Part shown: positions 8,187 through 17,415 of the stretch, one piece after another
Layout: the number at the start of each line of letters is the position of its first letter
How positions within the stretch are numbered: position 1 is the first letter of the stretch
Source: an uncultured Pelagibacteraceae bacterium
GTDB taxonomy: Bacteria > Pseudomonadota > Alphaproteobacteria > Pelagibacterales > Pelagibacteraceae
DNA length: 64,000 bases
Assembly: GCA_902568465.1 (NCBI GenBank)
Contig: CACFQR010000005.1
Span: 1-64,000, forward strand
Direction of reading: 5' to 3'
Made by a program: the position numbers and the translations under genes
The notes under the pieces: generated by a model
Databases searched by the model: none
What the model was told of the DNA's origin: nothing
What the model saw: only the letters and a program-made list of their open reading frames with translations

Positions 8187-9112
8187 AAAGCTTTTTCTAA
8201 TTCTTTAATAAATTTACTTTCATTATCTATTTCAATATCTATCTCAATAAAACTTATATTTTTTCTGTATTTTTCATTTATTCTAAAGTAATCTTTTTCT
8301 GTAGTTAGAAGAATAGCATTTTCACTTTTAGCTTTATAAACTAAACTTTCGAGTTCTTTTTCACTGTAATTGTAGTGATCAGGAAAATCTAAAGATTCTA
8401 CAATATTTAAATTATTATTTTTTAATAAATTAAAAAAATTAATAGGATTTCCAATTCCAGCAAATGCTATGATATTATTTTTATCTAATTTTTCAGGTTT
8501 TTTTAAATTATATTTAAAGTAAAAGATTTTTATTTTTTGATTTACGTTTAATAATTTTTTTTCAATGTCCTGGTTTTTTTTGCCATTTATAAAAACATAA
8601 TGTGCCCTTTTTAGCGCAGAAAGGCTCTCCCTTAAAGGTCCAGATGGAATTGTCAGACCGTTACCCAACCATTGTTTTTCATTAAAACAAACAATTGATA
8701 GATCTTTTTTAATTGAGCTATCTTGAAAACCATCATCGAGAATAGCTACATCAGCATTATTTTTAATTGCATTATTTATTGCAACCAATCTTTTTTTATC
8801 CTGGTAAACAGGACCTATTTTTTCTTGCATGGCTACTTCATCTTGAATGTGATCATATTTTTTTCTTATAAAAACTGGATTTTTTTTCAAAGTTTTAAAA
8901 ATAAGGAATAGTTTATTGCATAAAGGAGTTTTACCAGTTCCTCCTATATATATATTTCCAACGCATATTATTGGTATCTTGAAATTATTAGTTTTAGTTA
9001 AAAAAATCTTTAAAAAACTTAAAAATTTAACAAATATACTTAAAGGAAATAATATTATGGAGTATAGAGAAATTTTATTTTTGTCCCAAAACTTTGGCTT
9101 AAAAAACTTCAT
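8183..9112 (-). CDS. lpxK: Tetraacyldisaccharide 4'-kinase
   Basis: Phosphorylates the 4' position of the lipid A disaccharide at the inner membrane. At 309 aa it has an N-terminal membrane helix, the P-loop GNIYIGGTGKTP and the downstream acidic motif AILDDGFQDSSIKKD, both characteristic of LpxK. It overlaps waaA upstream by 4 bp and the acyltransferase downstream by 4 bp, so the whole set is one translationally coupled operon. Confidence 0.96.
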   Translation of the reverse strand: MKFFKPKFWDKNKISLYSIILFPLSIFVKFLSFLKIFLTKTNNFKIPIICVGNIYIGGTGKTPLCNKLFLIFKTLKKNPVFIRKKYDHIQDEVAMQEKIGPVYQDKKRLVAINNAIKNNADVAILDDGFQDSSIKKDLSIVCFNEKQWLGNGLTIPSGPLRESLSALKRAHYVFINGKKNQDIEKKLLNVNQKIKIFYFKYNLKKPEKLDKNNIIAFAGIGNPINFFNLLKNNNLNIVESLDFPDHYNYSEKELESLVYKAKSENAILLTTEKDYFRINEKYRKNISFIEIDIEIDNESKFIKELEKAL

Positions 9113-10386
9113 TTATAAGCATTAATATATACATTTATTTCTTTGACTACATCAGCAAGTGTATTTTCGCCATATTTTTCTATTTTTTCTATAATTTCTA
9201 CATTTTTTACTTTATTGCTCGTAAATTCTTCAACTAATAATTGGCTTAGTTCGAGAGGATCTCTAATTTCTTTTGCTACATTTAGATATTTTAAATATTC
9301 ATAAACTTCCTCAAAATTACTTACATTTGGACCATGGAAAATTTTACATCCAAGTCTTGCAGGTTCTATAGGATTTTGACCGCTTACTTGTTCCAAAGAT
9401 TTAACTAAAGATTTTCCTACGAATACACATTTTGCAATATTGTAAAACTTTAGAGCTTCACCATACGCATCAATTAGCAAAATATCAGTTTCATTTTTTA
9501 TTTCCTGAAGTTTAGTATATTTTACAACTTTCAGATTTAATTTAGATATTTCATCAGCAATTTTATCTGCACGATTTATATGTCTAGGAATAATAACAGT
9601 TAATATATTATTAAAAGTTTTTTTTAACTCCAAGTGTGTTTTTGCACAAAATATTTCTTCAGAAGGGTGTGTACTTGCCGCACACCATATTTTTCTTTCA
9701 CTTATTTTAGTAAGAAAATTTGAATCTAACTTTAGATTTGAAGACGTTTTACTTTTTGCAAATTTTAAATTTCCATAGTTTCTAATATTTTTTGCCCCTA
9801 ATATTTGAAGATATTTTTCAGTTTCTTTGTTTGAGGCTATACAAATATCTATTTTTTCAAATATTTTTTTTGAAAAATTTTTAAAAAATTTCCATCTTAA
9901 AAAAGTTTTTTTGGTGATTCTCCCGTTCACTAATAACAGAGGTATATTTTTTTTTTTTATTTCTAAAATTAAATTAGGCCATATTTCAGATTCAACAAAG
10001 ATTGCTAAGTTTGGTTTCCAATGGTCTAAAAATTTGATTACTACGTTTTTTATATCTAAAGGTAAAAATTGATGCACTACCTTTTTGCTATTTGAATATC
10101 TTTTTTCTAAAATTCTACCTGAGCTAAGTGTAATAGTAGTTATTAGAATTTTTTTTACTTTTTCATTTTTTTCGAAAATTTCTATCAAAGGCAAAATACT
10201 CATAGCCTCCCCAACAGAAGCTACGTGATACCAAATTAAAAAATCTTCTCCTCTGGTTAATTTTATAAAAGATAATTTTTCTTTATATCTTATTGGATGT
10301 TCCTTATTTCTAAGTTTTCTCCAAAATAGATATATTGGAGATAGAGGGTAAAATAGGTATGTTAAAAATTTATACCAAAATTCCAT
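9109..10386 (-). CDS. waaA: 3-deoxy-D-manno-octulosonic acid (Kdo) transferase
   Basis: Adds Kdo from CMP-Kdo to lipid IVA; a GT30 glycosyltransferase at the inner membrane. The 425-aa protein shows an N-terminal anchor, YHVASVGEAMSILPLI, VESEIWPNLILE, LLVNGRIT, CAASTHPSEEI and a C-terminal nucleotide-binding part with EPARLGCKIFHGPNVSNFEE. It lies between msbA and lpxK in the lipid A block. Whether it is mono- or bifunctional cannot be read from the sequence. Confidence 0.96.
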   Translation of the reverse strand: MEFWYKFLTYLFYPLSPIYLFWRKLRNKEHPIRYKEKLSFIKLTRGEDFLIWYHVASVGEAMSILPLIEIFEKNEKVKKILITTITLSSGRILEKRYSNSKKVVHQFLPLDIKNVVIKFLDHWKPNLAIFVESEIWPNLILEIKKKNIPLLLVNGRITKKTFLRWKFFKNFSKKIFEKIDICIASNKETEKYLQILGAKNIRNYGNLKFAKSKTSSNLKLDSNFLTKISERKIWCAASTHPSEEIFCAKTHLELKKTFNNILTVIIPRHINRADKIADEISKLNLKVVKYTKLQEIKNETDILLIDAYGEALKFYNIAKCVFVGKSLVKSLEQVSGQNPIEPARLGCKIFHGPNVSNFEEVYEYLKYLNVAKEIRDPLELSQLLVEEFTSNKVKNVEIIEKIEKYGENTLADVVKEINVYINAYK

Positions 10387-10389
10387 TTA

Positions 10390-12138
10390 TTAATGAGCAC
10401 TCAATTGTTTACTATAAAGATTTTTATAAATATTTGAGTTTTTAAGCAGATCATTATGGGTACCTGTATCAACTATATTACCTTGATTTACTACAATAAT
10501 TTTATTAGCTCTAATGATTGTAGATAGTCGATGAGCTATAACTAATGTAGTTTTATTTTTTGTTAAGTTGATAATAGCATTCTGAACTTTTTCTTCCGAT
10601 TCGGCATCTAATGATGAAGTTGCCTCATCTAATAAAATTATTGGAGAATCTTTTAAAACCGCTCTTGCGATAGATAATCTTTGTTTTTGTCCACCAGAAA
10701 GCTTTATACCATTTTCTCCAATTATTGTTTCATATGATTGTGGTAACTTTTCAATAAATTCATCTGCTGCAGCAAACTCGCAAGCCTTTTTTATTTGGTC
10801 TTCAGTTGCTTGTAAGTTAGCATAAGCTATATTTGCTCTTACCGTATCATCAAATAATATTATGTCCTGACTAACTAAAGATATACTCTTTCTTAGAGAA
10901 AAAAGTGAAACATCCTGGATATTTTGTTTATCAATAAAAATTTGACCATTATTAGGATCATAAAACCTTGGCAGTAAATTTATTATTGTGCTTTTTCCTG
11001 CACCACTATGTCCTACTAAAGCCGCAGTAGTTCCACCTTCAATTTGAATATTTACATTTTTAACAGCTTTATCCTTGGTGTTTGGATACGCAAAAGTAAC
11101 GTTTTTAAATTCTACATCACCCTTGGTCATTTTTAAATTATTTGCAGCTTTATTTTCTTTAATATGAGATTCAGTATCTAGTATATTGAAAACTCTTTCA
11201 GCACCAGCCGCACCTTGGTAAAAAAGCATATTAATTGTAGCTAGCGATCTTATAGGTTGATAGGCAAGCATCATTGCAGTTAAAAATGAAAAAAAATTAT
11301 TTATTTCTATTTCTCCAGTAGATACCATTAACCCAGTATAAAAAATAAATCCAGCAATCATGAAACCAGTAAGCATTTCCATAATTGGCTGAGCTCTAAT
11401 CATTACAAATCCTATTTTATTTTGTTTACTCATATGTTCATGTAAAACTTTTTTTGCCCGATTAAATTCAAAATTTTCTTGCTGATAAATTTTTATCATT
11501 CTAGAACCTTTGATCATTTCTGATAAAAAAGCTGTAAGGTTTCCAATTACTTTGGCGCTTTCAGAAGTGACTTTACCTAATCTTTTACCCAAAGATTTAG
11601 CAACTATGGCAGCTAAAGGCATCATTATGAGAGCGAATATTGCAAGCTTCCAATTTTGATAGAACATTAAGGCTATTAAAACCAATAAGGTTAAAGAGTC
11701 TTTCATAAGGTTTAATATTCCGTTACCTACTAATTGGCTTACTAATCCTACATCATATAAAAAGTGCTGAATATATTTTCCAGAGTGTTTTGACTCTATT
11801 GTACTTATGTCAGATTTTAAAAAACATTCTGATAGTTCTACTTGAATATTTCTTACAACTTCATTAGCTATTTTAATAAGAATAGTTCTAGCAAAGTAAA
11901 GAGATAAACCTTTTATTGTAAAAGCAAAAACAATAGCAAATGGGATAATTAGCAACATTGTTTTATCTTGTTCTATAAAAATTTTCTTAACAGCAGGATC
12001 TAGTAGCCATGCAATGGCAGCTGTACCACCTGCAACACCAAAAGATAAAACCAAAGCAAGCATTAATTTAGAAAAATGCCTTTTTACATAAGAGCTAAAT
12101 AGTCTTGACAAAATTTTTTTTAAAGAAGAAATATCCAT
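10390..12138 (-). CDS. msbA: Lipid A export ABC transporter, MsbA type (fused permease/ATPase)
   Basis: Flips lipid A-core across the inner membrane. The 582-aa protein has an N-terminal six-helix ABC exporter domain and a C-terminal ATPase domain with Walker A (GHSGAGKST), the signature LSGGQKQR, Walker B (IILLDEATSSLD) and a switch histidine (VIAHRLS). The location directly before waaA-lpxK-acyltransferase supports lipid A rather than drug export. Its start codon overlaps the last base of ubiA's coding range. Confidence 0.93.
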   Translation of the reverse strand: MDISSLKKILSRLFSSYVKRHFSKLMLALVLSFGVAGGTAAIAWLLDPAVKKIFIEQDKTMLLIIPFAIVFAFTIKGLSLYFARTILIKIANEVVRNIQVELSECFLKSDISTIESKHSGKYIQHFLYDVGLVSQLVGNGILNLMKDSLTLLVLIALMFYQNWKLAIFALIMMPLAAIVAKSLGKRLGKVTSESAKVIGNLTAFLSEMIKGSRMIKIYQQENFEFNRAKKVLHEHMSKQNKIGFVMIRAQPIMEMLTGFMIAGFIFYTGLMVSTGEIEINNFFSFLTAMMLAYQPIRSLATINMLFYQGAAGAERVFNILDTESHIKENKAANNLKMTKGDVEFKNVTFAYPNTKDKAVKNVNIQIEGGTTAALVGHSGAGKSTIINLLPRFYDPNNGQIFIDKQNIQDVSLFSLRKSISLVSQDIILFDDTVRANIAYANLQATEDQIKKACEFAAADEFIEKLPQSYETIIGENGIKLSGGQKQRLSIARAVLKDSPIILLDEATSSLDAESEEKVQNAIINLTKNKTTLVIAHRLSTIIRANKIIVVNQGNIVDTGTHNDLLKNSNIYKNLYSKQLSAH

Positions 12139-12998
12139 TATAAGGAAAAAGATAAAATTAAAATAAATACAAAAATACCTGTTACGTTGTTTGATTTAAA
12201 AGCAACCAAACAGGTTTTGGGTTTTGAAATTTCAAAAACCCTAAGTTGATAAACTAAAGAGGCCACAAAAGGAATTAATAATATCATTTTATATTTATCT
12301 ATTTCCATCATTAGACATAATGTTAAAATACCAATTGCACATAAGCTATAACAGGTTCCTACAAAAACCTTTACATTATTTTTAAATTTAATTGAAGTTG
12401 ATTTAATTCCAATAATTTCATCATCCCTTAAATCTTGAAGTCCATAAATCGTGTCATAGCCTAGTGTCCAAAATATGGCTGAAAAATATAAAATCATGGG
12501 TTCAATCGATATATAATTTGTTATTGAGGACCACCCCATTATTATTCCCCAGTTAAATGTTAAACCTAAAAAAAGCTGCGGCCAGTAGGTAATTCTTTTC
12601 ATAAATGGATAAGCAAAGGCAAGAATCATAGAACTCATCCCAAGAATAATTGTTAGATTATTAAATTGAAACAGTATTACAAGCGCTATCAAACAAAGGA
12701 CAATCACATAGATAAAAGCGTTTAATATTGAAATCTTGCCAGAAGGAATAGGTCTTTGCTTTGTCCTTCCGACTTTTTTATCCAAATCTTTATCTACTAT
12801 GTCATTAAAAATACATCCAGCACTTCTCATGAGGATAGAACCTAAAAGAAACAGAATTATAAATTTTATATAAAGATTAATGTTAGTATTAAGATTATAT
12901 CCAAGAGTTAAACCCCAAATGCACGGCCAAAATAATAACAAGAAACCTATAGGTTTATTTAATCTTGTTAAATCTACAAATATTCTGATTTTTTCCAT
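12138..12998 (-). CDS. ubiA: 4-hydroxybenzoate polyprenyltransferase
   Basis: Attaches the polyprenyl tail to 4-hydroxybenzoate in ubiquinone synthesis; an integral membrane protein. The 286 aa contain the two Asp-rich motifs of the family, NDIVDKDLDKKVGRTKQRPIPSG and GLQDLRDDEIIGIKST, with about eight hydrophobic helices. It is distinct from the other UbiA-superfamily gene in the window (ctaB). It is tightly packed between the quinone reductase gene and msbA. Confidence 0.95.
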   Translation of the reverse strand: MEKIRIFVDLTRLNKPIGFLLLFWPCIWGLTLGYNLNTNINLYIKFIILFLLGSILMRSAGCIFNDIVDKDLDKKVGRTKQRPIPSGKISILNAFIYVIVLCLIALVILFQFNNLTIILGMSSMILAFAYPFMKRITYWPQLFLGLTFNWGIIMGWSSITNYISIEPMILYFSAIFWTLGYDTIYGLQDLRDDEIIGIKSTSIKFKNNVKVFVGTCYSLCAIGILTLCLMMEIDKYKMILLIPFVASLVYQLRVFEISKPKTCLVAFKSNNVTGIFVFILILSFSL

Positions 12999-13973
12999 TC
13001 AAGGCTTGAGGATTGCTGGGCCAATAATTTTTCTTGCTTCTAAATCTTTGTGAGCTTGCACAACATCATCTAGCTTGTACTTATTGAAGATTTTTATTTT
13101 AACCTGTCCAGACATTATTTTTTCAAACAATTTATCAGCGCCTTCTTTTATTTCATCTTTTGTTCCTAAATACTGCCCCATTGCTGGTCTAGTAAAAAAA
13201 AGACCTTTTGGTTGTATCATTTTTTTTACATCTATATTGCCAAGTGGACCTGAAGCATTTCCAAAAGAAACCATCATTCCTCTAATTTTTAAACATTCAA
13301 TTGAACCCTCAAAAGTATTTTTTCCGACACCATCATAAACTACAGGCACACCTTTGCCTTTAGTGATTTCCAATACTTTTTTAGCAAAATTTTCCTTAGA
13401 ATAATTTATTACAAAGTCACAACCATTTTTTTTTGCTGTAGCTACCTTATCATCTGAACCTACTGTTCCAATAACTTTACAACCCAAACTTTTTGCCCAT
13501 TGACAAAAAATTTGTCCAACACCTCCTGCGGCCGCATGAAATAAAATAATTTCACTTGATGAAACAGGATATGTTTTATGAAGTAAATAAAAAGTAGTTA
13601 AACCTTTTGTCATTAAAGTTGCTGCGATTTCAAAATCAATACCCTTTGGTATTTTTACTAAATTTTTAATTGAGTAGTTTCTTTCAGTTGAATACGAACC
13701 AAGTATTCCTCCGGAATAACACACATTATCCCCGACAGAAAAATCTTTTACTTGTGTTCCAATTTCTTTAATAATACCTGAGCCTTCCCCACCTATTCCA
13801 GATGGTAGCTTAAGAGGATATAAGCCCGAGCGATGGTATGTATCTATATAATTAAGCCCGATTGCTTTATGCTCAATTAACACTTCTTCAGGACCTGGTT
13901 TTTCGAGTTTAACTTTTTGTAATTTTAGAACTTCTGGATTTCCGGTTTTTTCTAATCTAACAACTCGTGTCAT
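12999..13973 (-). CDS. Zinc-independent quinone oxidoreductase (QOR/MDR family)
   Basis: A 324-aa medium-chain dehydrogenase/reductase of the NADPH:quinone reductase branch. Visible are an N-terminal GroES-like domain (GLNYIDTYHRSGLYPLKLP) and a Rossmann domain with the dinucleotide motif HAAAGGVGQIFCQWAK. The catalytic zinc ligands of alcohol dehydrogenases are absent. It overlaps the pirin gene by 4 bp and abuts ubiA. The substrate may be a small quinone or enone; a direct link to ubiquinone synthesis is only suggested by position. Confidence 0.9.
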   Translation of the reverse strand: MTRVVRLEKTGNPEVLKLQKVKLEKPGPEEVLIEHKAIGLNYIDTYHRSGLYPLKLPSGIGGEGSGIIKEIGTQVKDFSVGDNVCYSGGILGSYSTERNYSIKNLVKIPKGIDFEIAATLMTKGLTTFYLLHKTYPVSSSEIILFHAAAGGVGQIFCQWAKSLGCKVIGTVGSDDKVATAKKNGCDFVINYSKENFAKKVLEITKGKGVPVVYDGVGKNTFEGSIECLKIRGMMVSFGNASGPLGNIDVKKMIQPKGLFFTRPAMGQYLGTKDEIKEGADKLFEKIMSGQVKIKIFNKYKLDDVVQAHKDLEARKIIGPAILKP

Positions 13974-14809
13974 TTTTGAACAAAGTTTCCCGTATTATAA
14001 TCTTCAACTGCTTTAAGTATTTCTTGTTTAGTATTCATAACAAAAGGCCCACCCCTGACTATAGGCTCATTAATTGGTTTGCCAGATATTAGTAAAAATT
14101 TAGCTTTTGTGATACCTTTAACTTTTAGCTTTTTGCCTTTAGTTAGAAGTATTAATGTAGAACCATTAATTCTATCATGTTTTTTATCGCCAATTTTTAT
14201 TTCTCCCTCAATTAAATAAACAAAAGAATTATGAGTGGCAGGAAGATCAAATTTAAATTCTTTATCTTTTTCAAGCTCAACATCAAAATATACTGGTTCG
14301 ATGTTATGACCTTTGATAGGACCTTCAATATTGCCATATTTTCCAGCAATAGTTTTTATTTTTTTATCTGAATCTTCATAAATCTGCATTTGTTCAGAAT
14401 CTATATAGATGTACTCAGGCTTATTCATCTTAAATTTTTTCGGCATGTTTACCCATAATTGGAAACCATGAAGTTTACCTTGGGTCATTGCAGGCATTTC
14501 AGAGTGAATTATTCCGCCACCTGTTTTCATCCATTGCACATCTCCTGAGGACATTCTTCCAGAAGCACCTGTGCTATCTTTGTGTTCAAACTCTCCAGCA
14601 AGCATATAGGTAACTGTTTCTATTCCTCTATGAGGATGAGGAGGAAAACCGCCTATGTAATCATTGTTATTATCAGATCCAAATTCGTCTAACATTAAAA
14701 AAGGATCAAAATAATTAGGCTCTACACCAATGCTTCTTTTTAATTTAACACCAGCTCCGTCGGAAGTGGGTATTGGAGAAACGATTTTACTTACCTCAAT
14801 AATTTTCAT
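13970..14809 (-). CDS. Pirin family protein (cupin)
   Basis: A 279-aa bicupin of the pirin family. The metal-binding first cupin shows PHPHRGIETVTYMLAGEFEHKDS, and the typical GDVQWMKTGGGIIHSEMP follows. Bacterial pirins have been reported with quercetinase or regulatory roles; nothing here fixes the function. It overlaps the quinone reductase by 4 bp, and the HAD gene ends 2 bp before it, so these form a stress/redox-flavoured cluster. Confidence 0.93.
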   Translation of the reverse strand: MKIIEVSKIVSPIPTSDGAGVKLKRSIGVEPNYFDPFLMLDEFGSDNNNDYIGGFPPHPHRGIETVTYMLAGEFEHKDSTGASGRMSSGDVQWMKTGGGIIHSEMPAMTQGKLHGFQLWVNMPKKFKMNKPEYIYIDSEQMQIYEDSDKKIKTIAGKYGNIEGPIKGHNIEPVYFDVELEKDKEFKFDLPATHNSFVYLIEGEIKIGDKKHDRINGSTLILLTKGKKLKVKGITKAKFLLISGKPINEPIVRGGPFVMNTKQEILKAVEDYNTGNFVQK

Positions 14810-14810
14810 T

Positions 14811-15479
14811 TTATATAAATTTTAATAACTCTTTTAAATCATTAATTATAAATTTAGGTTTATAACTTAATTTATCAAAAACTTTATTAAAACGATTTAC
14901 CCAAACTGCATTATAGCCAAACAAACCTCCACCAGATATGTCCCAAGTATTTGAGCTCATAAAACAAATATTTTCGGGTTTACAATTATATTTTTTAATT
15001 GGCATTTCATATACTCTTGAGTCTGGTTTATAAACTCCAACAGACTCAACAGAAAAAATGTCATCAAAATAATTTTCAATATTATTACTTTTAACTAACT
15101 CTTTTAATAGATCTGGAGTTCCATTAGACAAAATAGCTATTTTAATTTTTTTGTCCTTAAGGCCTTTTAAACAATCTGCAACCTCAGTATAAGGACTAAG
15201 TTTTTTATATAAATCCAATAGTTCATTTCTCATTTCCTTTTTTATTTTAAAAGTTTCCATAGTATGATCTAAAGAATCTTCAGTAATTTCCCAAAAATTT
15301 TTGTGTTTTTTTATAAGACTTCTTAACCAGGTATATTCAAGTTGAGTAGTTCTCCAAGCATTTGCAAAACCTTCCCATTTATTTCCAAGTTTTTCTTTAC
15401 ATTTTGCTGCTGCAGAATTCACATCAAATAAAGTTCCATAAGCATCAAATACACAAGCTTTAATGTTTTCTATTTTCAT
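14811..15479 (-). CDS. Type II haloacid dehalogenase-like HAD hydrolase
   Basis: A 222-aa HAD-superfamily protein. Motif I is VFDAYGTLFDV with the nucleophile Asp, motif II is ILSNGTPDLL, and motifs III/IV lie around KPDSRVYEMP and FMSSNTWDISGG. The SSNTWD segment and DAYGTL are characteristic of L-2-haloacid dehalogenases. The natural substrate is uncertain, since many marine bacteria carry such genes without known haloacid growth. It overlaps the metallo-hydrolase gene by 4 bp. Confidence 0.88.
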   Translation of the reverse strand: MKIENIKACVFDAYGTLFDVNSAAAKCKEKLGNKWEGFANAWRTTQLEYTWLRSLIKKHKNFWEITEDSLDHTMETFKIKKEMRNELLDLYKKLSPYTEVADCLKGLKDKKIKIAILSNGTPDLLKELVKSNNIENYFDDIFSVESVGVYKPDSRVYEMPIKKYNCKPENICFMSSNTWDISGGGLFGYNAVWVNRFNKVFDKLSYKPKFIINDLKELLKFI

Positions 15480-16546
15480 AACAAATCTTCTAATTTTTGA
15501 ACTTCACCAATTTTAAATATAATAGCATCATCTTTATGATAACCATACATGTTGGTTGCATTCTTAAATCTTACTGGTGGCTCGAAAGGATCTTCTAGAG
15601 AAAGAATCGCAGTTCCCCAATGCATTCCCAAAACTTTTTTACTTCTTAAGTCTTTGCCAATATTCAATGCTTCCTCAGGATTTGTGTGAAAAATGGAGTA
15701 GTCTTTTTTGGGTGCCATGGGGTAAAAATTATAGGCACCTATATTAATAAAAGTTAAATCAATAGGACCATATTTTTCTCCCAGTTCTTTATAAATATTT
15801 CCATAACCCGTATCGCAAGCAAAAAATATTTTTTTATTTTTATATTCTATCAAAAAACTTCCCCACAAAGTTTTGTCAGTGTCAGTTAATGTTCTTTTCG
15901 ACCAGTGTACTGCTGGAACAAATGTAACTTTCAAATCATTAATTATTGTTTCATCGTACCAATCCATTTCTTTAACTTTTTTAAATTTGCTTTTAGTAAA
16001 ATATCTTCCAAGCTTAAGGGGAGCTAAGACCGCAGCTTCTTTATAAGGAAATTTTTTTATAGTTTTATAATCTAAATGGTCATAATGATTATGAGTTAAT
16101 AAAAATAAATTTACCTCTGGTATTTCTTTTAGATCAATAGCTGGATCAACATATCTTTTTGGTCCAAAAATCCAGGGTCCCATGTTTTTAGAAAAAACTG
16201 GGTCTGTAATAATTGTTGTATTGCCCAGTTTGATTAAAAATGTTGCATGCCCAATCCAAGCAACATAGTTATCATCTTTATATTTTGCCAAATCTTTTAA
16301 TACTTTCTTTTTGTCTATTACATGATCTGCAGGAATATTAATTTTAATTTTTTTCTTTTCTTCATTCCATTTTGACATGTTCCATTTAAAATTAGGGTCT
16401 CTTAATGGACTTCCCTCAGGATTTCTAAATGTTCCATCTGGTAAATGATGGTAAGGTGTATCTTTCATATTTTCTGCAAAACCATTATAACTAAGATTGA
16501 TGACAAAAATAAATACTATTAACTTTAATTTATAAAAATTTTTCAT
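15476..16546 (-). CDS. Exported MBL-fold metallo-hydrolase (UlaG/NAPE-PLD-like)
   Basis: A 356-aa protein with an N-terminal signal sequence (MKNFYKLKLIVFIFVINLSYNGFAE), then WIGHATFLIKLGNTTIITDPVFS and the metallo-beta-lactamase motif LLTHNHYDHLD, with later ligand motifs VHWSKRT, FFACDTGYG and LGMHWGT. This layout matches the family that includes NAPE-phospholipase D and lactonase-like proteins. A phospholipid-related role is possible but unproven. The ATG shares bases with the divergent rsmE ATG (CATG), leaving no spacer between the two genes. Confidence 0.87.
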   Translation of the reverse strand: MKNFYKLKLIVFIFVINLSYNGFAENMKDTPYHHLPDGTFRNPEGSPLRDPNFKWNMSKWNEEKKKIKINIPADHVIDKKKVLKDLAKYKDDNYVAWIGHATFLIKLGNTTIITDPVFSKNMGPWIFGPKRYVDPAIDLKEIPEVNLFLLTHNHYDHLDYKTIKKFPYKEAAVLAPLKLGRYFTKSKFKKVKEMDWYDETIINDLKVTFVPAVHWSKRTLTDTDKTLWGSFLIEYKNKKIFFACDTGYGNIYKELGEKYGPIDLTFINIGAYNFYPMAPKKDYSIFHTNPEEALNIGKDLRSKKVLGMHWGTAILSLEDPFEPPVRFKNATNMYGYHKDDAIIFKIGEVQKLEDLL

Positions 16547-17270
16547 GCCGTCTAAAATAAGACTTTATTTTTCCAAAGAATTAAAAGCAAATTTACTATC
16601 TAACCTTTCTGCCGAACAATCACACTATATTAAGAATGTAATGAGATTAAAGCCAGGTGACACAATTTCGCTATTCAATTCAGTTAATGGCGAATGGATT
16701 GCTAAAATCGTAAGTCATAATAAAGGAAATACCGAGTTTAAAGTTGAAAAGATATTTAAAAACATAAAAACCGAAAATAATATATGGTTAGCTTTTTCTC
16801 CAATTAAAAAAAATCCTTTGGATGTAATGATACAAAAAACGACAGAATTAGGGGTTCAAAAATTTATTCCTATATTATCAGAAAGAACTATTGTTAAAGA
16901 AATTAATAACGAAAGAATAAAAAAAATAATAGTTGAAGCTAGCGAACAATCCAATCGAATTTCAATTCCAAAAATAGAAAGTTTGCAACCTTTAAAAATT
17001 TTTTTAGAAAATTTTCCAAGCAATGGATCTTTAATTTTTTGCGATATTAATTCTAATAAAAGTGATTTGAAAAATACTTTATCAAAAAAAAACAAAGGAC
17101 CGATATGTGTCCTTGTAGGACCAGAAGGAGATTTTTCTGAAAATGAGAGACAATTAATAATTGAAAAAAAGGAAATTTTTTCTTTATCCTTAGCAAGCAA
17201 TATTTTAAGAGCAGAAACTGCCGCTATAGCATCTGTTACGATTGTAAATTATCACTTAAATTTAAATTAA
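16545..17270 (+). CDS. rsmE: 16S rRNA (uracil1498-N3)-methyltransferase
   Basis: SPOUT-class methyltransferase acting on U1498 of 16S rRNA. The 241-aa protein shows the N-terminal PUA-like part (SAEQSHYIKNVMRLKPGD), KKNPLDVMIQKTTELGVQKFIP, and the SAM-binding knot CVLVGPEGDFSENERQ with SLASNILRAETAAI. The start at 16545 gives a normal N-terminus but overlaps the divergent metallo-hydrolase start by 2 bp. Any promoter for rsmE must lie inside that neighbour, and the message may be leaderless or carry an antisense leader. Confidence 0.94.
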   Translation: MPSKIRLYFSKELKANLLSNLSAEQSHYIKNVMRLKPGDTISLFNSVNGEWIAKIVSHNKGNTEFKVEKIFKNIKTENNIWLAFSPIKKNPLDVMIQKTTELGVQKFIPILSERTIVKEINNERIKKIIVEASEQSNRISIPKIESLQPLKIFLENFPSNGSLIFCDINSNKSDLKNTLSKKNKGPICVLVGPEGDFSENERQLIIEKKEIFSLSLASNILRAETAAIASVTIVNYHLNLN

Positions 17271-17415
17271 TCTAAAACTGCAGCAAGTTGACACAGTTTT
17301 TGGTCAAATTGGCTAATGTTTTTTGTGGAAAAAAAAACAATATTAATTATAGAAAGTTGTTTTAAAACAGTAAAAGTTGTAAAAATACAGCATAAATTTA
17401 TATAAAGGTATTAAA
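17271..17415 (+). promoter_or_regulatory. Upstream region of the cytochrome oxidase operon, with TGTTTTAAAACA palindrome
   Basis: A 145-bp non-coding stretch between rsmE and coxB, long for this genome. It contains a perfect TTGACA (17288-17293) with a -10-like TAATGT after 20 bp, which is not ideal spacing. A 12-bp perfect palindrome TGTTTTAAAACA lies at 17358-17369 and may be an operator. An AAAGGT ribosome-binding sequence precedes the GTG start of coxB. No clear terminator was seen after rsmE. The promoter call is tentative. Confidence 0.4.
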
